Assembly: GCF_014654365.1 (NCBI RefSeq)
Contig: NZ_BNAY01000011.1
Location: 186,001-250,000, forward strand
Length of the DNA stretch: 64,000 nt
DNA from: Amycolatopsis oliviviridis
GTDB taxonomy: Bacteria > Actinomycetota > Actinomycetes > Mycobacteriales > Pseudonocardiaceae
Direction: 5' to 3'
Of this stretch, positions 53,625-62,543 are shown one piece after another; the first letter of the stretch is position 1, and each line of letters begins with the position of its first letter. A program made the translations under genes and the position numbers. A model generated the notes under the pieces. That model was not told the DNA's origin and searched no databases. It saw only the letters and a list, made by a program, of their open reading frames with translations.

Positions 53625-54458
53625 TCAAGTCCGCGGCGCGCCCCGCATCACGCCGTCGACCACCTTCCTGGCCAGCAGGATGAACAGCACGATGACCGGC
53701 AGCACGCCGATCGTGGCCGCGGTGAGCATCAGCGAGTAGTCGGTGAAGTAGCCGCTGGCCAGCCTCGACAACGCCACCTGGACGGTCGGGTGCGCGTTGG
53801 GGTCGAGCACGATCAACGGCCAGAAGAAGTCGTTCCACGCGGTCATGAACGTCAGCATCGCGAGCACGGCGGCCTGCGGGCGGATGGCGGGCAGGGCGAC
53901 GTTCCAGAACAGCCGCGCCGCCGAACAGCCGTCGACGCGGCCGGCGTCGAGCAGTTCACCGGGGATCGCCTCCTCGCACGCCTGCCGCATCCAGAACACG
54001 CTGAACGCGCCGACCAGGCCCGGCACGATCACCGCCTCCAGCCGCCCGTACCAGCCGAGTTCGCCGACCACCAGGTACAGCGGGATGACCCCGAGCTGGG
54101 CGGGCACCATCGCGGTGCCGATGACGACCAGGAAGAGCGAGTCGCGGCCGGGGAACCGCAGCCGCGCGAAGGCGAAGCCGGCCATGCTGGAGAGCAGCAC
54201 GTTCGACACGGTCACCGTGCCGGCGACGATCAGCGAGTTCTGCATCGCCAGCCAGAAGTCGACGGTGTCGAAGACCCGGCCCACGTTCTCGGCCAGATTG
54301 CCGCCGGGCAGCAGCGGCGGGGTGGTCTCGCCGAGCGCGGAATTGTCCTTGGAGGACACCACGAACGACCAGTACAACGGGAAGATCGACGCGACGCCGA
54401 CGGCGAGCAGCAGCCCGTAGACGACGAATCCGGCCCGTTCCCTCGCGGCCACGGTCAC
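53625..54458 (-). CDS. Sugar ABC transporter permease (MalG-type)
   Basis: A 277-aa inner-membrane permease with six helices. The EAA-type loop is EEAIPGELLDAGRVDGCSAARLFWNVALP. It pairs with the upstream permease (4-nt GTGA overlap). Last gene of the DeoR-permease-permease transcript. Confidence 0.93.
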   Translation of the reverse strand: MTVAARERAGFVVYGLLLAVGVASIFPLYWSFVVSSKDNSALGETTPPLLPGGNLAENVGRVFDTVDFWLAMQNSLIVAGTVTVSNVLLSSMAGFAFARLRFPGRDSLFLVVIGTAMVPAQLGVIPLYLVVGELGWYGRLEAVIVPGLVGAFSVFWMRQACEEAIPGELLDAGRVDGCSAARLFWNVALPAIRPQAAVLAMLTFMTAWNDFFWPLIVLDPNAHPTVQVALSRLASGYFTDYSLMLTAATIGVLPVIVLFILLARKVVDGVMRGAPRT

Positions 54459-55348
54459 TCACCGCCCCGGATCCGGCGCACGAGCGAGAAGTTGACCAGC
54501 GCGAACCCGGCCGAGAACAGGAAGAGCAGCCACGCGATGGCCGCCGCGTATCCGGCGTCGAACTCGCCGAATCCCTTCTCGTACAAATACATCGCCAGCG
54601 TCTGGAACTGCCGGTCGGCGCCGCCGGTCCCGGCGGTGCCCGAATCGTCGAACAACTGCGGCTCGGCGAACAGCTGCAGCCCGCCGATGGTCGAGACGAC
54701 GACGGTGAAGGCGATCGTCGGCCGGATCGCGGGCACGGTGATCGACCAGAAGGTCCGCCAGCGGGAGGCGCCGTCGAGCATGGCGGCGTCGTAGCGCTCC
54801 TGCGGCACGGACTGCATGGCCGCGAGGTAGAGCAGCGCGTTGTAGCCGGTCCAGCGCCACATCACCATCACGCTCACCGCGACGTGCGAGGCGAACCGGT
54901 CCGATCGCCAGTCCACCGGGTCGAGACCGACCAGGCCCAACGCCCAGTTGACGACACCGTAGTCCTCGGCGAAGAGCTGGCTGAACACGAGCGCCACCGC
55001 GACCACCGACACGACGTTCGGCAGCAGCACGCTGGCCCGCCACAGCGTCCGCGCGCGCAACGGGCGGTCGAGCAGCGCGGCGAGCCCGAGCGCGGCCAGC
55101 AGCTGGGGGACGGTCGACAGGATGAAGATGCTGACCGTGTTGAAGAGCGCGTTGTAGAAATTCGCGTCCTGGAGCAGGACGGCGAAGTTCCCGAGCCCGG
55201 CGAACCCGGTGTCGCCATTGACCAGATGCCAATGGTGCAGCGCCACCCACGCGGTGTAGAGCAGCGGGAAGAGACCGAAGACGCCGAACAGGATGTAGAA
55301 CGGCGCTGTCATCAGGTATCCGGCGAGCCGCTCGCCCGTCCGCCTCAA
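54455..55348 (-). CDS. Sugar ABC transporter permease (MalF-type)
   Basis: A 297-aa permease (LAGYLMTAPFYILFGVFGLF first helix). The EAA loop is VPQERYDAAMLDGASRWRTF, followed by ITVPAIRPT. The proposed TTG start overlaps the DeoR stop (TTGA) and keeps the first helix whole; a later ATG would cut into it. Confidence 0.9.
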   Translation of the reverse strand: MRRTGERLAGYLMTAPFYILFGVFGLFPLLYTAWVALHHWHLVNGDTGFAGLGNFAVLLQDANFYNALFNTVSIFILSTVPQLLAALGLAALLDRPLRARTLWRASVLLPNVVSVVAVALVFSQLFAEDYGVVNWALGLVGLDPVDWRSDRFASHVAVSVMVMWRWTGYNALLYLAAMQSVPQERYDAAMLDGASRWRTFWSITVPAIRPTIAFTVVVSTIGGLQLFAEPQLFDDSGTAGTGGADRQFQTLAMYLYEKGFGEFDAGYAAAIAWLLFLFSAGFALVNFSLVRRIRGGE

Positions 55349-56106
55349 ACGGCTATCACCTTGACGCCGGTCCTGGTGATCTCGTCGGCCATCCGGTGAT
55401 CGATGCCGGTGTCGGTGATCAGGGTGTCGACGTCCTCGAGTTCGCCGAACCGGGCGAAGTGGTCGTTGCCGACCTTGGTGTGGTCGGCCAGCAGCACCGT
55501 CCGCCGCGCGGACGCGATGGCCGCGCGCTTCACCATCGCCTCGGCGGTGTCCGGTGTGGTGAGTCCCCGCTCGACGGAGAGACCGTTGGCGCCGATGAAA
55601 GCGAGGTCGACGTACGTGTCCTTGAGGGCGTTGAGCGCCCAGCCGTCGACCGAGGCCACGGTCGGCCCGCGGACCCTCCCGCCGACCAGCATCAGCGTGA
55701 TGCCGGGCCGGTTGGCGAGCGCGAGCGCGTTGGGCAGCGAGGGGGTGACCACGGTCAGTTCGCGGTCGGCGGGGATCAGGTGCGCGAGCCTGCCGACGGT
55801 GGTGCCCGCGTCCAGCAGGATCGCGCCCTCGGCGGGGACCTGCTCCAGCGCGGCCAGGGCGATCCGGTCCTTTTCCGCGCTCATCACCGCGTCGCGGGCG
55901 TCGAGCCCCGGCTCGATACCCAGCCGTTCCACCGGGATCGCGCCGCCGTGCACCCTCCGCACCACGCCGCTGCGCTCCAGCGCCGTCAGGTCGCGGCGGA
56001 CGGTCTCGCTGGTGATCTCGAAGGCGGCCGCGAGCGTCGCCACGTCGACACGGCCGTTCTGCCGGGCCTGCTTGAGAATGGCGCGCTGCCGCTCCTCGGC
56101 GTACAA
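55345..56106 (-). CDS. DeoR-family transcriptional regulator
   Basis: A 253-aa sugar-phosphate-responsive repressor. The N-terminal HTH is VATLAAAFEITSETVRRDLT with LERSGVVRRVHGGA. The C-terminal DeoR sensor has ILLDAGTTVGRLA and TVVTPSLPNALALA. A TTG start is chosen because AGGAGG lies seven bases upstream. It leads the permease operon and is divergent from the GH127 gene, so it may act on both. Confidence 0.92.
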   Translation of the reverse strand: MYAEERQRAILKQARQNGRVDVATLAAAFEITSETVRRDLTALERSGVVRRVHGGAIPVERLGIEPGLDARDAVMSAEKDRIALAALEQVPAEGAILLDAGTTVGRLAHLIPADRELTVVTPSLPNALALANRPGITLMLVGGRVRGPTVASVDGWALNALKDTYVDLAFIGANGLSVERGLTTPDTAEAMVKRAAIASARRTVLLADHTKVGNDHFARFGELEDVDTLITDTGIDHRMADEITRTGVKVIAV

Positions 56107-56331
56107 CGCCTCACCTCCTGCCCTGGCGGATGAGCGGTCATGGCGACAATAGTTGCTTTCTCGCCGGTCCGACAACGGAACTCGCGGGAATCCGGATCCG
56201 CTTGAGCGCGCTCTGTCCATTGAGGACACAGCGCCGGGTGGACTTTCGCCTGGCATTGCCCGAACCGACGGCGAGGCTGCCCGTTGACGCAGTATTCGCA
56301 CCCCGCGGACCCGGCATCCGGCGAACGGCGG

Positions 56332-56360
56332 ATTTACAACGTTGTATCAACGATGTAAAT
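56332..56360. promoter_or_regulatory. Operator-like inverted repeat before GH127 gene
   Basis: ATTTACAACGTTG-TAT-CAACGATGTAAAT, 13-bp arms with one mismatch, 33 bp before the ATG. It has the size and symmetry of a LacI-type repressor site. The rest of 56107-56393 holds no gene. Confidence 0.6.
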
Positions 56361-56393
56361 CTGGGCGGACCGGGTCAGGAAAGGGGAAATCCC

Positions 56394-58805
56394 ATGTCAG
56401 TCCCCCGCCGCAACTTCCTCAAAGCCACCGTCGCGACCGGCCTGGCCGCCGGCGTCGGCACCCAGGCCACACGGGCCACGGCCGAAGCCGCGACCTCCGC
56501 CGTCTCGCCGTACGTCGCCAACCGCGCACCGCTGCTGCCCGCTCCCCTGCTGCGGCTCCCACCCGGCTCCGCGAGGGCAGACGGCTGGCTGGCCACCCAG
56601 CTCCGCAAACAGCTTGACGGGCTCAACGGCCGCTACCAGGAGGTCTCGCACTACCTCGCGTTCGGCGACACCGGCTGGACACGCCCCGAACTGAAAGGCT
56701 GGGAGGAGGTGCCGTACTGGCTGCGCGGATACGGCGACCTCGGCTATGTCACCGGGGACGCCCGCGTCCTGGCCGACACCCGCCGCTGGATGGACGCCGT
56801 CCTCGCCACCCAGGCGCCGGACGGCTTCTTCGGACCGTCCGAACTGCGCACCCGGCAATCGGGCCACGCGGACCTGTGGCCGCACATGCCGATGCTGCAC
56901 GCGCTGCGCTCGTACGAGGAGTACACAAAGGACACCCGGGTCGTCCCTTTCCTCGGCAAGTACTTCCGGTTCATGGCGGCGCAGCCGACGTCCGTGTACA
57001 CCGACGGCTGGGGCCACACCCGCTGGGCCGACACGATCGACGTCGTCTACTGGCTCTACAACCGCACCGGCGAGGCGTTCCTGCTCGACCTGGTCCGCAC
57101 CGTCCACCGGCACTCGGCGAACTGGGTGGACAACCTGCCGACCGGGCACAACGTCAACATCACCCAGGGCTTCCGCGAACCGGGCCAGTTCTGGGTCCTT
57201 TCCGGCGATCCCGCGCATCGCGCGAGCGCGTACGCGAACTACGACCGGATCCAGGGCCGTTATGGTCAGTTCCCGGGCGGCGGCTTCGCCGGCGACGAGA
57301 ACGTCCGGCCCGGCTACGACGATCCGAGGCAGGGCTTCGAAACCTGCGGGATCGTCGAGTACATGATGAGCCACGAGATCCTCGCCAGGACGACCGGCGA
57401 TCCCGTCTGGGCCGACCGCGTCGAGGAACTCGCCTTCAATCTGCTTCCGGCCGCGCTGGACCCGGCCGGGCGGAGCATCCACTACGTGACGTCGGCGAAC
57501 GGGATCCAGCTCGACAGGCAGCCGAAGTCGTTGAGCCAGTACGACAACGACTTCGCCATGCAGGCCTACGAGCCGGGCATCGACAACTACCGCTGCTGCC
57601 CGCACAACTACGGGATGGGCTGGCCGTACTACGTCGAAGAGATGTGGCAGGCCACGGCGGGCGGCGGTCTCTGCGCGATGCTGTACGGCGCGTCCACGGT
57701 GACCGCGAAGGTCGCGGGCGGCACCTCGGTGACCGTCACCCAAGCGACCGCCTACCCGTTCTCGGACACCATCACGTTCACCTTCTCACTGCCGAAGCCG
57801 ACGGAATTCCCTTTCCAGGTCCGGATTCCCGGCTGGTGCCCGGCGCCGGCCCTGTCCGTCAACGGCGGATCGGTCGCGGTGAGCAGCGGCCCTCGTTACG
57901 AAACCGTCGGCCGGGTCTGGCGCACCGGCGACCGCGTCACCCTGCGGCTGCCGATGACTACCCGCACCCGGACCTGGGCACGGAACCACAACTCTGTCTC
58001 GGTCGACCGCGGGCCACTGACGTACTCCCTGGCGATTCAAGAGAACTGGAGCCGGGTCGCGGGCGACGAGCAGTGGCCGGTCCACGAGGTCCGGCCCGGA
58101 TCGGCGTGGAACTACGGCCTGGTGCCGCAGGCCGCGTTCACCGTCGTCACGACGGGCGGGAACCCGCTCGACCCGTTCACCCCGGCGAACAGCCCGGTCC
58201 GGCTCACCACCGACGCCCAGCGCATCGACGGCTGGCAGGCGAGCGAACAGAACGTGATCGACGAACTGGCCGACAGCCCGGTCGCGGTGAACACCCCGGT
58301 CCAGCGCGTCACCCTGATCCCCATGGGCGCGGCGCGGCTGCGGGTGACATCGTTCCCGCGGACCGGCGGTTCCCGGCCCTGGCGGTCCGGCTGGACCAGG
58401 ATCGAAAACCGCAACTCCGGCAAGCTCCTCGCCGTCGACCGGATGTCCACCGCGGACTCCGCGCAGGTCGTCCAGTTCCACGACAACGGCACCGCGGACC
58501 ACCTGTGGCGGCTGCTGGACAACGGGGACGGCTGGTTCCGCGTCAAGAACCGCAACTCCGGCAAGGTCCTCGGCGTCGATCTGATGTCCACGGCGAACTC
58601 GGCGCGCGTCGTGCAGTTCGACGACAACGGCACAGCGGATCACCTGTGGCGGTTCCTCGACAACGGGGACGGCTGGTCCCGGCTGCAGAACCTCAATTCC
58701 GGCAAGGTTCTCGGTGTGGACCTGATGTCCACGGCGGACTCGGCGATCGTCGTCCAGTTCGACGACAACGGCACCGCCGACCACCTGTGGCGGCTGCTGG
58801 ACTAG
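56394..58805 (+). CDS. Tat-exported GH127-family beta-L-arabinofuranosidase with lectin repeats
   Basis: An 803-aa protein. The Tat signal RRNFLKATVATGLAAG precedes the GH127 (DUF1680) catalytic part (about 55-660). The zinc-thiolate site is recognisable: Glu and Cys in FETCGIVEYM, and the Cys pair in YRCCPHNYGM, one of which is the nucleophile in characterised family members. Three 47-residue ricin-B-like repeats (about 669-803) should bind sugar polymers. It lies divergently beside DeoR, permease, GH1 and binding-protein genes. The arabinoside specificity is a family inference. Confidence 0.9.
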   Translation: MSVPRRNFLKATVATGLAAGVGTQATRATAEAATSAVSPYVANRAPLLPAPLLRLPPGSARADGWLATQLRKQLDGLNGRYQEVSHYLAFGDTGWTRPELKGWEEVPYWLRGYGDLGYVTGDARVLADTRRWMDAVLATQAPDGFFGPSELRTRQSGHADLWPHMPMLHALRSYEEYTKDTRVVPFLGKYFRFMAAQPTSVYTDGWGHTRWADTIDVVYWLYNRTGEAFLLDLVRTVHRHSANWVDNLPTGHNVNITQGFREPGQFWVLSGDPAHRASAYANYDRIQGRYGQFPGGGFAGDENVRPGYDDPRQGFETCGIVEYMMSHEILARTTGDPVWADRVEELAFNLLPAALDPAGRSIHYVTSANGIQLDRQPKSLSQYDNDFAMQAYEPGIDNYRCCPHNYGMGWPYYVEEMWQATAGGGLCAMLYGASTVTAKVAGGTSVTVTQATAYPFSDTITFTFSLPKPTEFPFQVRIPGWCPAPALSVNGGSVAVSSGPRYETVGRVWRTGDRVTLRLPMTTRTRTWARNHNSVSVDRGPLTYSLAIQENWSRVAGDEQWPVHEVRPGSAWNYGLVPQAAFTVVTTGGNPLDPFTPANSPVRLTTDAQRIDGWQASEQNVIDELADSPVAVNTPVQRVTLIPMGAARLRVTSFPRTGGSRPWRSGWTRIENRNSGKLLAVDRMSTADSAQVVQFHDNGTADHLWRLLDNGDGWFRVKNRNSGKVLGVDLMSTANSARVVQFDDNGTADHLWRFLDNGDGWSRLQNLNSGKVLGVDLMSTADSAIVVQFDDNGTADHLWRLLD
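58398..58805 (+). repeat. Three tandem 141-bp lectin repeats
   Basis: Units start at 58398, 58539 and 58680, each encoding N-x-NSGK-(V/L)-L-x-VD, MSTA(D/N)SA and FxDNGTADHLWR. High DNA identity suggests recent duplication or conversion; the last unit is cut short by the stop codon. Confidence 0.9.
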
Positions 58806-58840
58806 CGCGCAAAAAGTGGCGGTGCCGAGTGGGTCGGGTG

Positions 58841-58888
58841 GGTCGTGAGTGGTAAGTGCCGTTCTAACGACACTTACCACTCACGACC
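58841..58888. repeat. Palindrome family A, copy 3
   Basis: GGTCGTGAGTGGTAAGTGCC and its mirrored arm around the same CT loop, with one arm mismatch (CCGTT against AACGA). Part of the 390-bp gap 58806-59195, filled mostly with repeats. Confidence 0.85.
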
Positions 58889-58927
58889 CCCTTGCCCCAC
58901 TCGGTACCGGCGCTTGCACGCTTGCCT

Positions 58928-58982
58928 GTACATGAAGGCCCCCTTGCTTGCGCCTGGCTCCGTGAAGGACCCCTTCATGTAC
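58928..58982. repeat. Palindrome family B, copy 3
   Basis: A 55-bp element in the same orientation and nearly identical sequence to 7679-7733, again following family A by about 40 bp. Confidence 0.85.
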
Positions 58983-58992
58983 TTAGGTCGCC

Positions 58993-59043
58993 CGTGAAGG
59001 TCGAGTTTCCTCGGCTGAGCCGCGTGAAGGGGGCCTTCACGCG
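58993..59043. repeat. Palindrome family C, copy 3 (degenerate)
   Basis: CGTGAAGGTCGAGTTTCC then TCGGCTGAGCC and a right arm GTGAAGGGGGCCTTCACG. The left arm has decayed relative to 23051 and 43544. Confidence 0.7.
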
Positions 59044-59138
59044 CACCCGTCGTGACGTCTGGGGTTACTGGGGTTCATAAGGTTCTTGAGGCGATTCGCC
59101 TGTCCGTGGCGACAATCACTCGCTTCATGTCACACATG

Positions 59139-59164
59139 ATGTCCACGCGGGACGTCGTGGACAT
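59139..59164 (-). terminator. Possible terminator hairpin after glmS
   Basis: ATGTCCACG and CGTGGACAT, 9-bp perfect arms with an 8-nt loop, 32-57 nt beyond the glmS stop. There is no T tract. Confidence 0.4.
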
Positions 59165-59195
59165 CGGGGAAACCCCTGGTATCAGAAGATCAGGG

Positions 59196-61016
59196 TCACT
59201 CGACGGTGACGGACTTCGCGAGGTTCCGGGGCTTGTCGATGTCGTGGCCGAGGATCAGCGCGGCGTGGTAGGCCAGCAACTGCAGCGGGATCGTGAGCAG
59301 GATCGGGTCGAGTTCCGGCTCCGAGCGCGGGACGACGAACCGCGGCACGTCGAGATCGCCGAAGTCCACGGTGTCATGGGTGATCGCCAGTACCTGCCCC
59401 TTGCGCGCCTTGATCTGCTGCATCGCGGCGAGGTTGCGGTCGGCGAGGTCGTCGGACGGCACGATCGCGACCGTCGGCAGCGCCTCGTCGATCAGCGCGA
59501 GCGGGCCGTGCTTGAGTTCCGAGGTCTGGTACGCCTCCGCGTGACGGTACGAGATCTCCTTGAACTTCTGCGCACCCTCGCGCGCCACCGGGAAACCCCG
59601 GACGCGGCCGATGAAGAACAGGCTCCGCGCGTCCGCGCAGATCTTCGCGTGCTCGGCGATCTGGGACTCCGCCTCGACGATGGCGGCGACCTGCGCGGGC
59701 AGGGCCCGGAGCGCCGCGACGATCCGCTGTCCGTCCGCATTGGACAGATCACGGACCCGGCCCAGCGCCAGCGCGATCATCGCGAAACCGACCGCCATGT
59801 TGGTCAGCGCCTTGGTCGAGGCGACGGCGATCTCCGGACCGGCGTGCAGATACAGGCCGCCGTCGCAGGCCCGCGCGATCGTCGAGCCGACGACGTTGAC
59901 GAGGCCGACCACCCGGCCGCCCTTGCGCTTGACCTCTTCGACGGCGAACGCGGTGTCCGCGGTCTCACCGGACTGACTGACCGCGATGTAGAGCGTGTCC
60001 GCCTCGATGATGGGGTTGCGGTAGCGGAACTCGGACGCGGCCTCCGCGTCGGCCGGGACCCGCGCCAGGTCCTCGATCATAGTCGCGCCGATCTGCCCCG
60101 CGTAGTACGCCGAGCCGCAGCCGAGGATCTTCACCCTCGCGAAACCGCGCAGGTCACGAGGAGTCAGGTTCAGACCGTCCAAACGGGACACTCCGAACCG
60201 GTCGTCGAGGCGGCCCCGGATCATGCGCTCCAGGCATTCCGGCTGCTCCTGGATCTCCTTGTACATGTAGTGCTGGTGACCGCCGAGGTCGAGGTCGTCG
60301 GCCTGGATGTCGATCGCGGTCGCGGCCTTGCCGGTGTCGCTCTCGTCGACGGTGAAGGTGCGGTAGCCCGTGGCTGAGACGCTGGCGAACTCGCCGTCGT
60401 CGAGGTGCACCACCTGCGAGGTGTGCCGGACCAGCGCGGACAGGTCGCTGGCCACGAACATCTCCCGGTCGCCGACGCCGATGATCAGCGGCGAACCGTT
60501 CCGCGCGACCACGACGCGGTCGGGGCGTTCGGTGTCGGTGACCGCGATCGCGTAGGTCCCGGTGACGCGGGAAACGGCCTCGACGACGGCGTCTTCGAGG
60601 GTCTTCGCGCCCGACCTCGCGATGAGGTGGGCGAGCACCTCGGTGTCGGTCTCGGAGGTCAGCGTCACCCCGGCCTGGCCGAGCTGCTCGCGCAGGGCGT
60701 CCGCGTTGTCGATGATCCCGTTGTGCACCACGGAGATCCGGCCGTCCTCGGAGACGTGCGGATGCGCGTTCGCCTCGGTCGCCGGACCATGCGTCGCCCA
60801 CCTCGTGTGCCCGATGCCGACCTTGCCCGCGAGCCGCTTGGGCAGGGCCGCGGTCAGGTTCCGCACCCGCCCGACGATCCGGTGCACCTGGGCGCCTTTA
60901 CCGCCCAGGACGGAGATCCCGGCCGAGTCGTAGCCGCGGTACTCCAGCCGCGTCAGCCCCTCGATCAGGATCGGGGCGGCGTTCTGGCCGCCGATGTAGC
61001 CGACGATTCCGCACAT
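59196..61016 (-). CDS. glmS: Glutamine-fructose-6-phosphate aminotransferase
   Basis: A 606-aa enzyme making glucosamine-6-phosphate for cell wall precursors. The N-terminal glutaminase begins MCGIVGYIGG with nucleophile Cys at position 2 (mature residue 1) and has GHTRWATHG. Two SIS isomerase domains follow, with GCGSAYYAG, AVSQSGETADT, ISYRHAEAYQTSELKHG, and the C-terminal PRNLAKSVTVE holding the substrate Lys. Full length. No glmS ribozyme precedes it. Confidence 0.98.
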   Translation of the reverse strand: MCGIVGYIGGQNAAPILIEGLTRLEYRGYDSAGISVLGGKGAQVHRIVGRVRNLTAALPKRLAGKVGIGHTRWATHGPATEANAHPHVSEDGRISVVHNGIIDNADALREQLGQAGVTLTSETDTEVLAHLIARSGAKTLEDAVVEAVSRVTGTYAIAVTDTERPDRVVVARNGSPLIIGVGDREMFVASDLSALVRHTSQVVHLDDGEFASVSATGYRTFTVDESDTGKAATAIDIQADDLDLGGHQHYMYKEIQEQPECLERMIRGRLDDRFGVSRLDGLNLTPRDLRGFARVKILGCGSAYYAGQIGATMIEDLARVPADAEAASEFRYRNPIIEADTLYIAVSQSGETADTAFAVEEVKRKGGRVVGLVNVVGSTIARACDGGLYLHAGPEIAVASTKALTNMAVGFAMIALALGRVRDLSNADGQRIVAALRALPAQVAAIVEAESQIAEHAKICADARSLFFIGRVRGFPVAREGAQKFKEISYRHAEAYQTSELKHGPLALIDEALPTVAIVPSDDLADRNLAAMQQIKARKGQVLAITHDTVDFGDLDVPRFVVPRSEPELDPILLTIPLQLLAYHAALILGHDIDKPRNLAKSVTVE

Positions 61017-61072
61017 GACGAGTCAACCTCACAAAGAAAAACGGACGGGATACGCGAAGACCGGGCGTTCCG

Positions 61073-61351
61073 TCAGCCGTAGACGATGCGGCGCAGCTGC
61101 CGCTCGGACAGGTCGGGAGGAGCGACGAGACGACGGCTCAGTTCTCCGGCGACGAGCGGGAAGATCTCGGGGTTCTTCCTGCCCTCGGCCTGCAACCGGG
61201 CGTGCCGCGACCGGACGTACTGCTCGACCGGCTGCCGGTAGAACGCCAGGACGTCCGCGACGACACGGGCGGCGATGGCCGTCGACAAACCCGTCGACAA
61301 GGCCACCTGCTCGACGATGTCCGCGTCCTCCACTGGACCCATCTTGCACAT
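61073..61351 (-). CDS. Small conserved-looking protein upstream of glmS
   Basis: A 92-aa cytoplasmic protein (MGPVEDADIVEQVALSTGLS after a short MCK), helical, with a basic RSRHARLQAEGRKNPEIFP segment. It precedes glmS by 56 nt on the same strand, so co-transcription is possible. An inverted repeat lies 18 nt upstream of its start. No function recognised. Confidence 0.7.
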   Translation of the reverse strand: MCKMGPVEDADIVEQVALSTGLSTAIAARVVADVLAFYRQPVEQYVRSRHARLQAEGRKNPEIFPLVAGELSRRLVAPPDLSERQLRRIVYG

Positions 61352-61368
61352 CGAGACCCCGAAACGCC

Positions 61369-61396
61369 AGTTCTTGCCCGAAATCGGGCAAGAACT
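61369..61396. promoter_or_regulatory. Perfect 12-bp inverted repeat
   Basis: AGTTCTTGCCCG-AAAT-CGGGCAAGAACT. It lies 18 nt before the small gene and 47 nt after the M20 peptidase stop, so it could be an operator for the former or a terminator for the latter. The lack of a T tract favours an operator. Confidence 0.55.
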
Positions 61397-61442
61397 AGCG
61401 CCTGCCTCCTCGCATTTAGTCCTCTGAATGCGTGCGGGCCGG

Positions 61443-62519
61443 TCAGCGAGCCCGAATCGCGGTCACCAGCCCGGTGACCAGATCCGCCCGCTCGGCCATC
61501 GACCCCACCAGCAGGTACTCGTGATCCGCGTGGGCTCCGCCGCCGACGGCACCCAGCCCGTCGAGGGTCGGGGCCCCGATCGCGGCCGTGAGATTTCCGT
61601 CGCTCCCGCCCCCGACGGCCACGCCGTCGACTCCGGGCAGGAGCCGTTCCGCGACGGCGAAGAGGTCCGCGGCGGCCGATTCGGGCATCGGAGGCCGGTG
61701 GATCCCGCCTCGCACCTCGATTTCCGCCCCGTCGAGACGCGGGGTCAGCGCGGCGAACCCCGCCTCGACGCGCTCCTTCTCCTCAGTGGACTCGACCCGG
61801 ACGTCGACCACGACCGACGCGGAGGCGGGCACGACGTTGCTCGCGGTTCCCGCCGAAGCGACGGTCGGCGTGACGCTCGTCCCGGCCTCGGGCCGGTCGA
61901 GCGCGGCGATGGCCAGCACCTGATGCGCGGCTTCGGTCAGCGCGTTGATCCCGGCCTCGGGTTCGAGGCCGGCGTGCGACGCCCTGCCGGTGATGACGAC
62001 CTCGAACGTGCCGCATCCCTTGCGGCCGATCTTCAGACCGCCGCCGTCGGCCGCTCCCTCGAACACGAGCACCGCGCCGCACGCGCGGGCACGCTCCTCG
62101 ATGAGGGCCCGGGACGCGTGCGAGCCCGTCTCCTCGTCGGCGGTCACCAGGATCTCGACGCCGGTCAGGTCGTCGAGCGCCGCGAGGCCGTGGATCGCCT
62201 GCACCAGTCCGCCGAGCATGTCGAACACGCCGGGCCCGGTCACCCGGCCGCCGGTCACCACGAACGGACGGCGGGCCAGCGTGCCGATCGGGAACACGGT
62301 GTCGTGGTGCCCCAGGATCAGCACGCGGGGCTCACCACCGCCGGACCAGCGGACATGCGGCCCCGCCTCGCTCTCCACGAGGGTCGCCGTCCCGCCGAGG
62401 CGGGTTTCGAGGATGACGGCCAACGCCCGGGCCGACGCCGTCAAAGCCTCGATGTCACCCGAAGGCGACTCGATGTCGACGAGCGTCCTGAGGTCTTCGA
62501 TCATCGCGTCGACAGTCAC
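61443..62519 (-). CDS. M20-family metallopeptidase (CPG2-like)
   Basis: A 358-aa zinc-dependent carboxypeptidase or deacylase. Metal and catalytic residues are visible: ILGHHDTVFP (His, Asp), GVFDMLGG (bridging Asp), ADEETGS (catalytic Glu pair), VFEGAADGG (Glu) and GGAHADHEYL (last His). The order matches carboxypeptidase G2-type enzymes that release Glu or N-acyl groups. A GTG start at 62519 is chosen for GAAGG seven bases upstream. The gene sits 24 bp downstream of the glycosyltransferase. Confidence 0.9.
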   Translation of the reverse strand: MTVDAMIEDLRTLVDIESPSGDIEALTASARALAVILETRLGGTATLVESEAGPHVRWSGGGEPRVLILGHHDTVFPIGTLARRPFVVTGGRVTGPGVFDMLGGLVQAIHGLAALDDLTGVEILVTADEETGSHASRALIEERARACGAVLVFEGAADGGGLKIGRKGCGTFEVVITGRASHAGLEPEAGINALTEAAHQVLAIAALDRPEAGTSVTPTVASAGTASNVVPASASVVVDVRVESTEEKERVEAGFAALTPRLDGAEIEVRGGIHRPPMPESAAADLFAVAERLLPGVDGVAVGGGSDGNLTAAIGAPTLDGLGAVGGGAHADHEYLLVGSMAERADLVTGLVTAIRAR

Positions 62520-62543
62520 CCGGACACCTTCGCGCAAGCCCGC

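Noticed and set aside
61017-61072. glmS ribozyme/riboswitch
   Set aside because: Only 56 nt separate glmS from the upstream gene and no ribozyme core is visible; that element is mainly found in Firmicutes.
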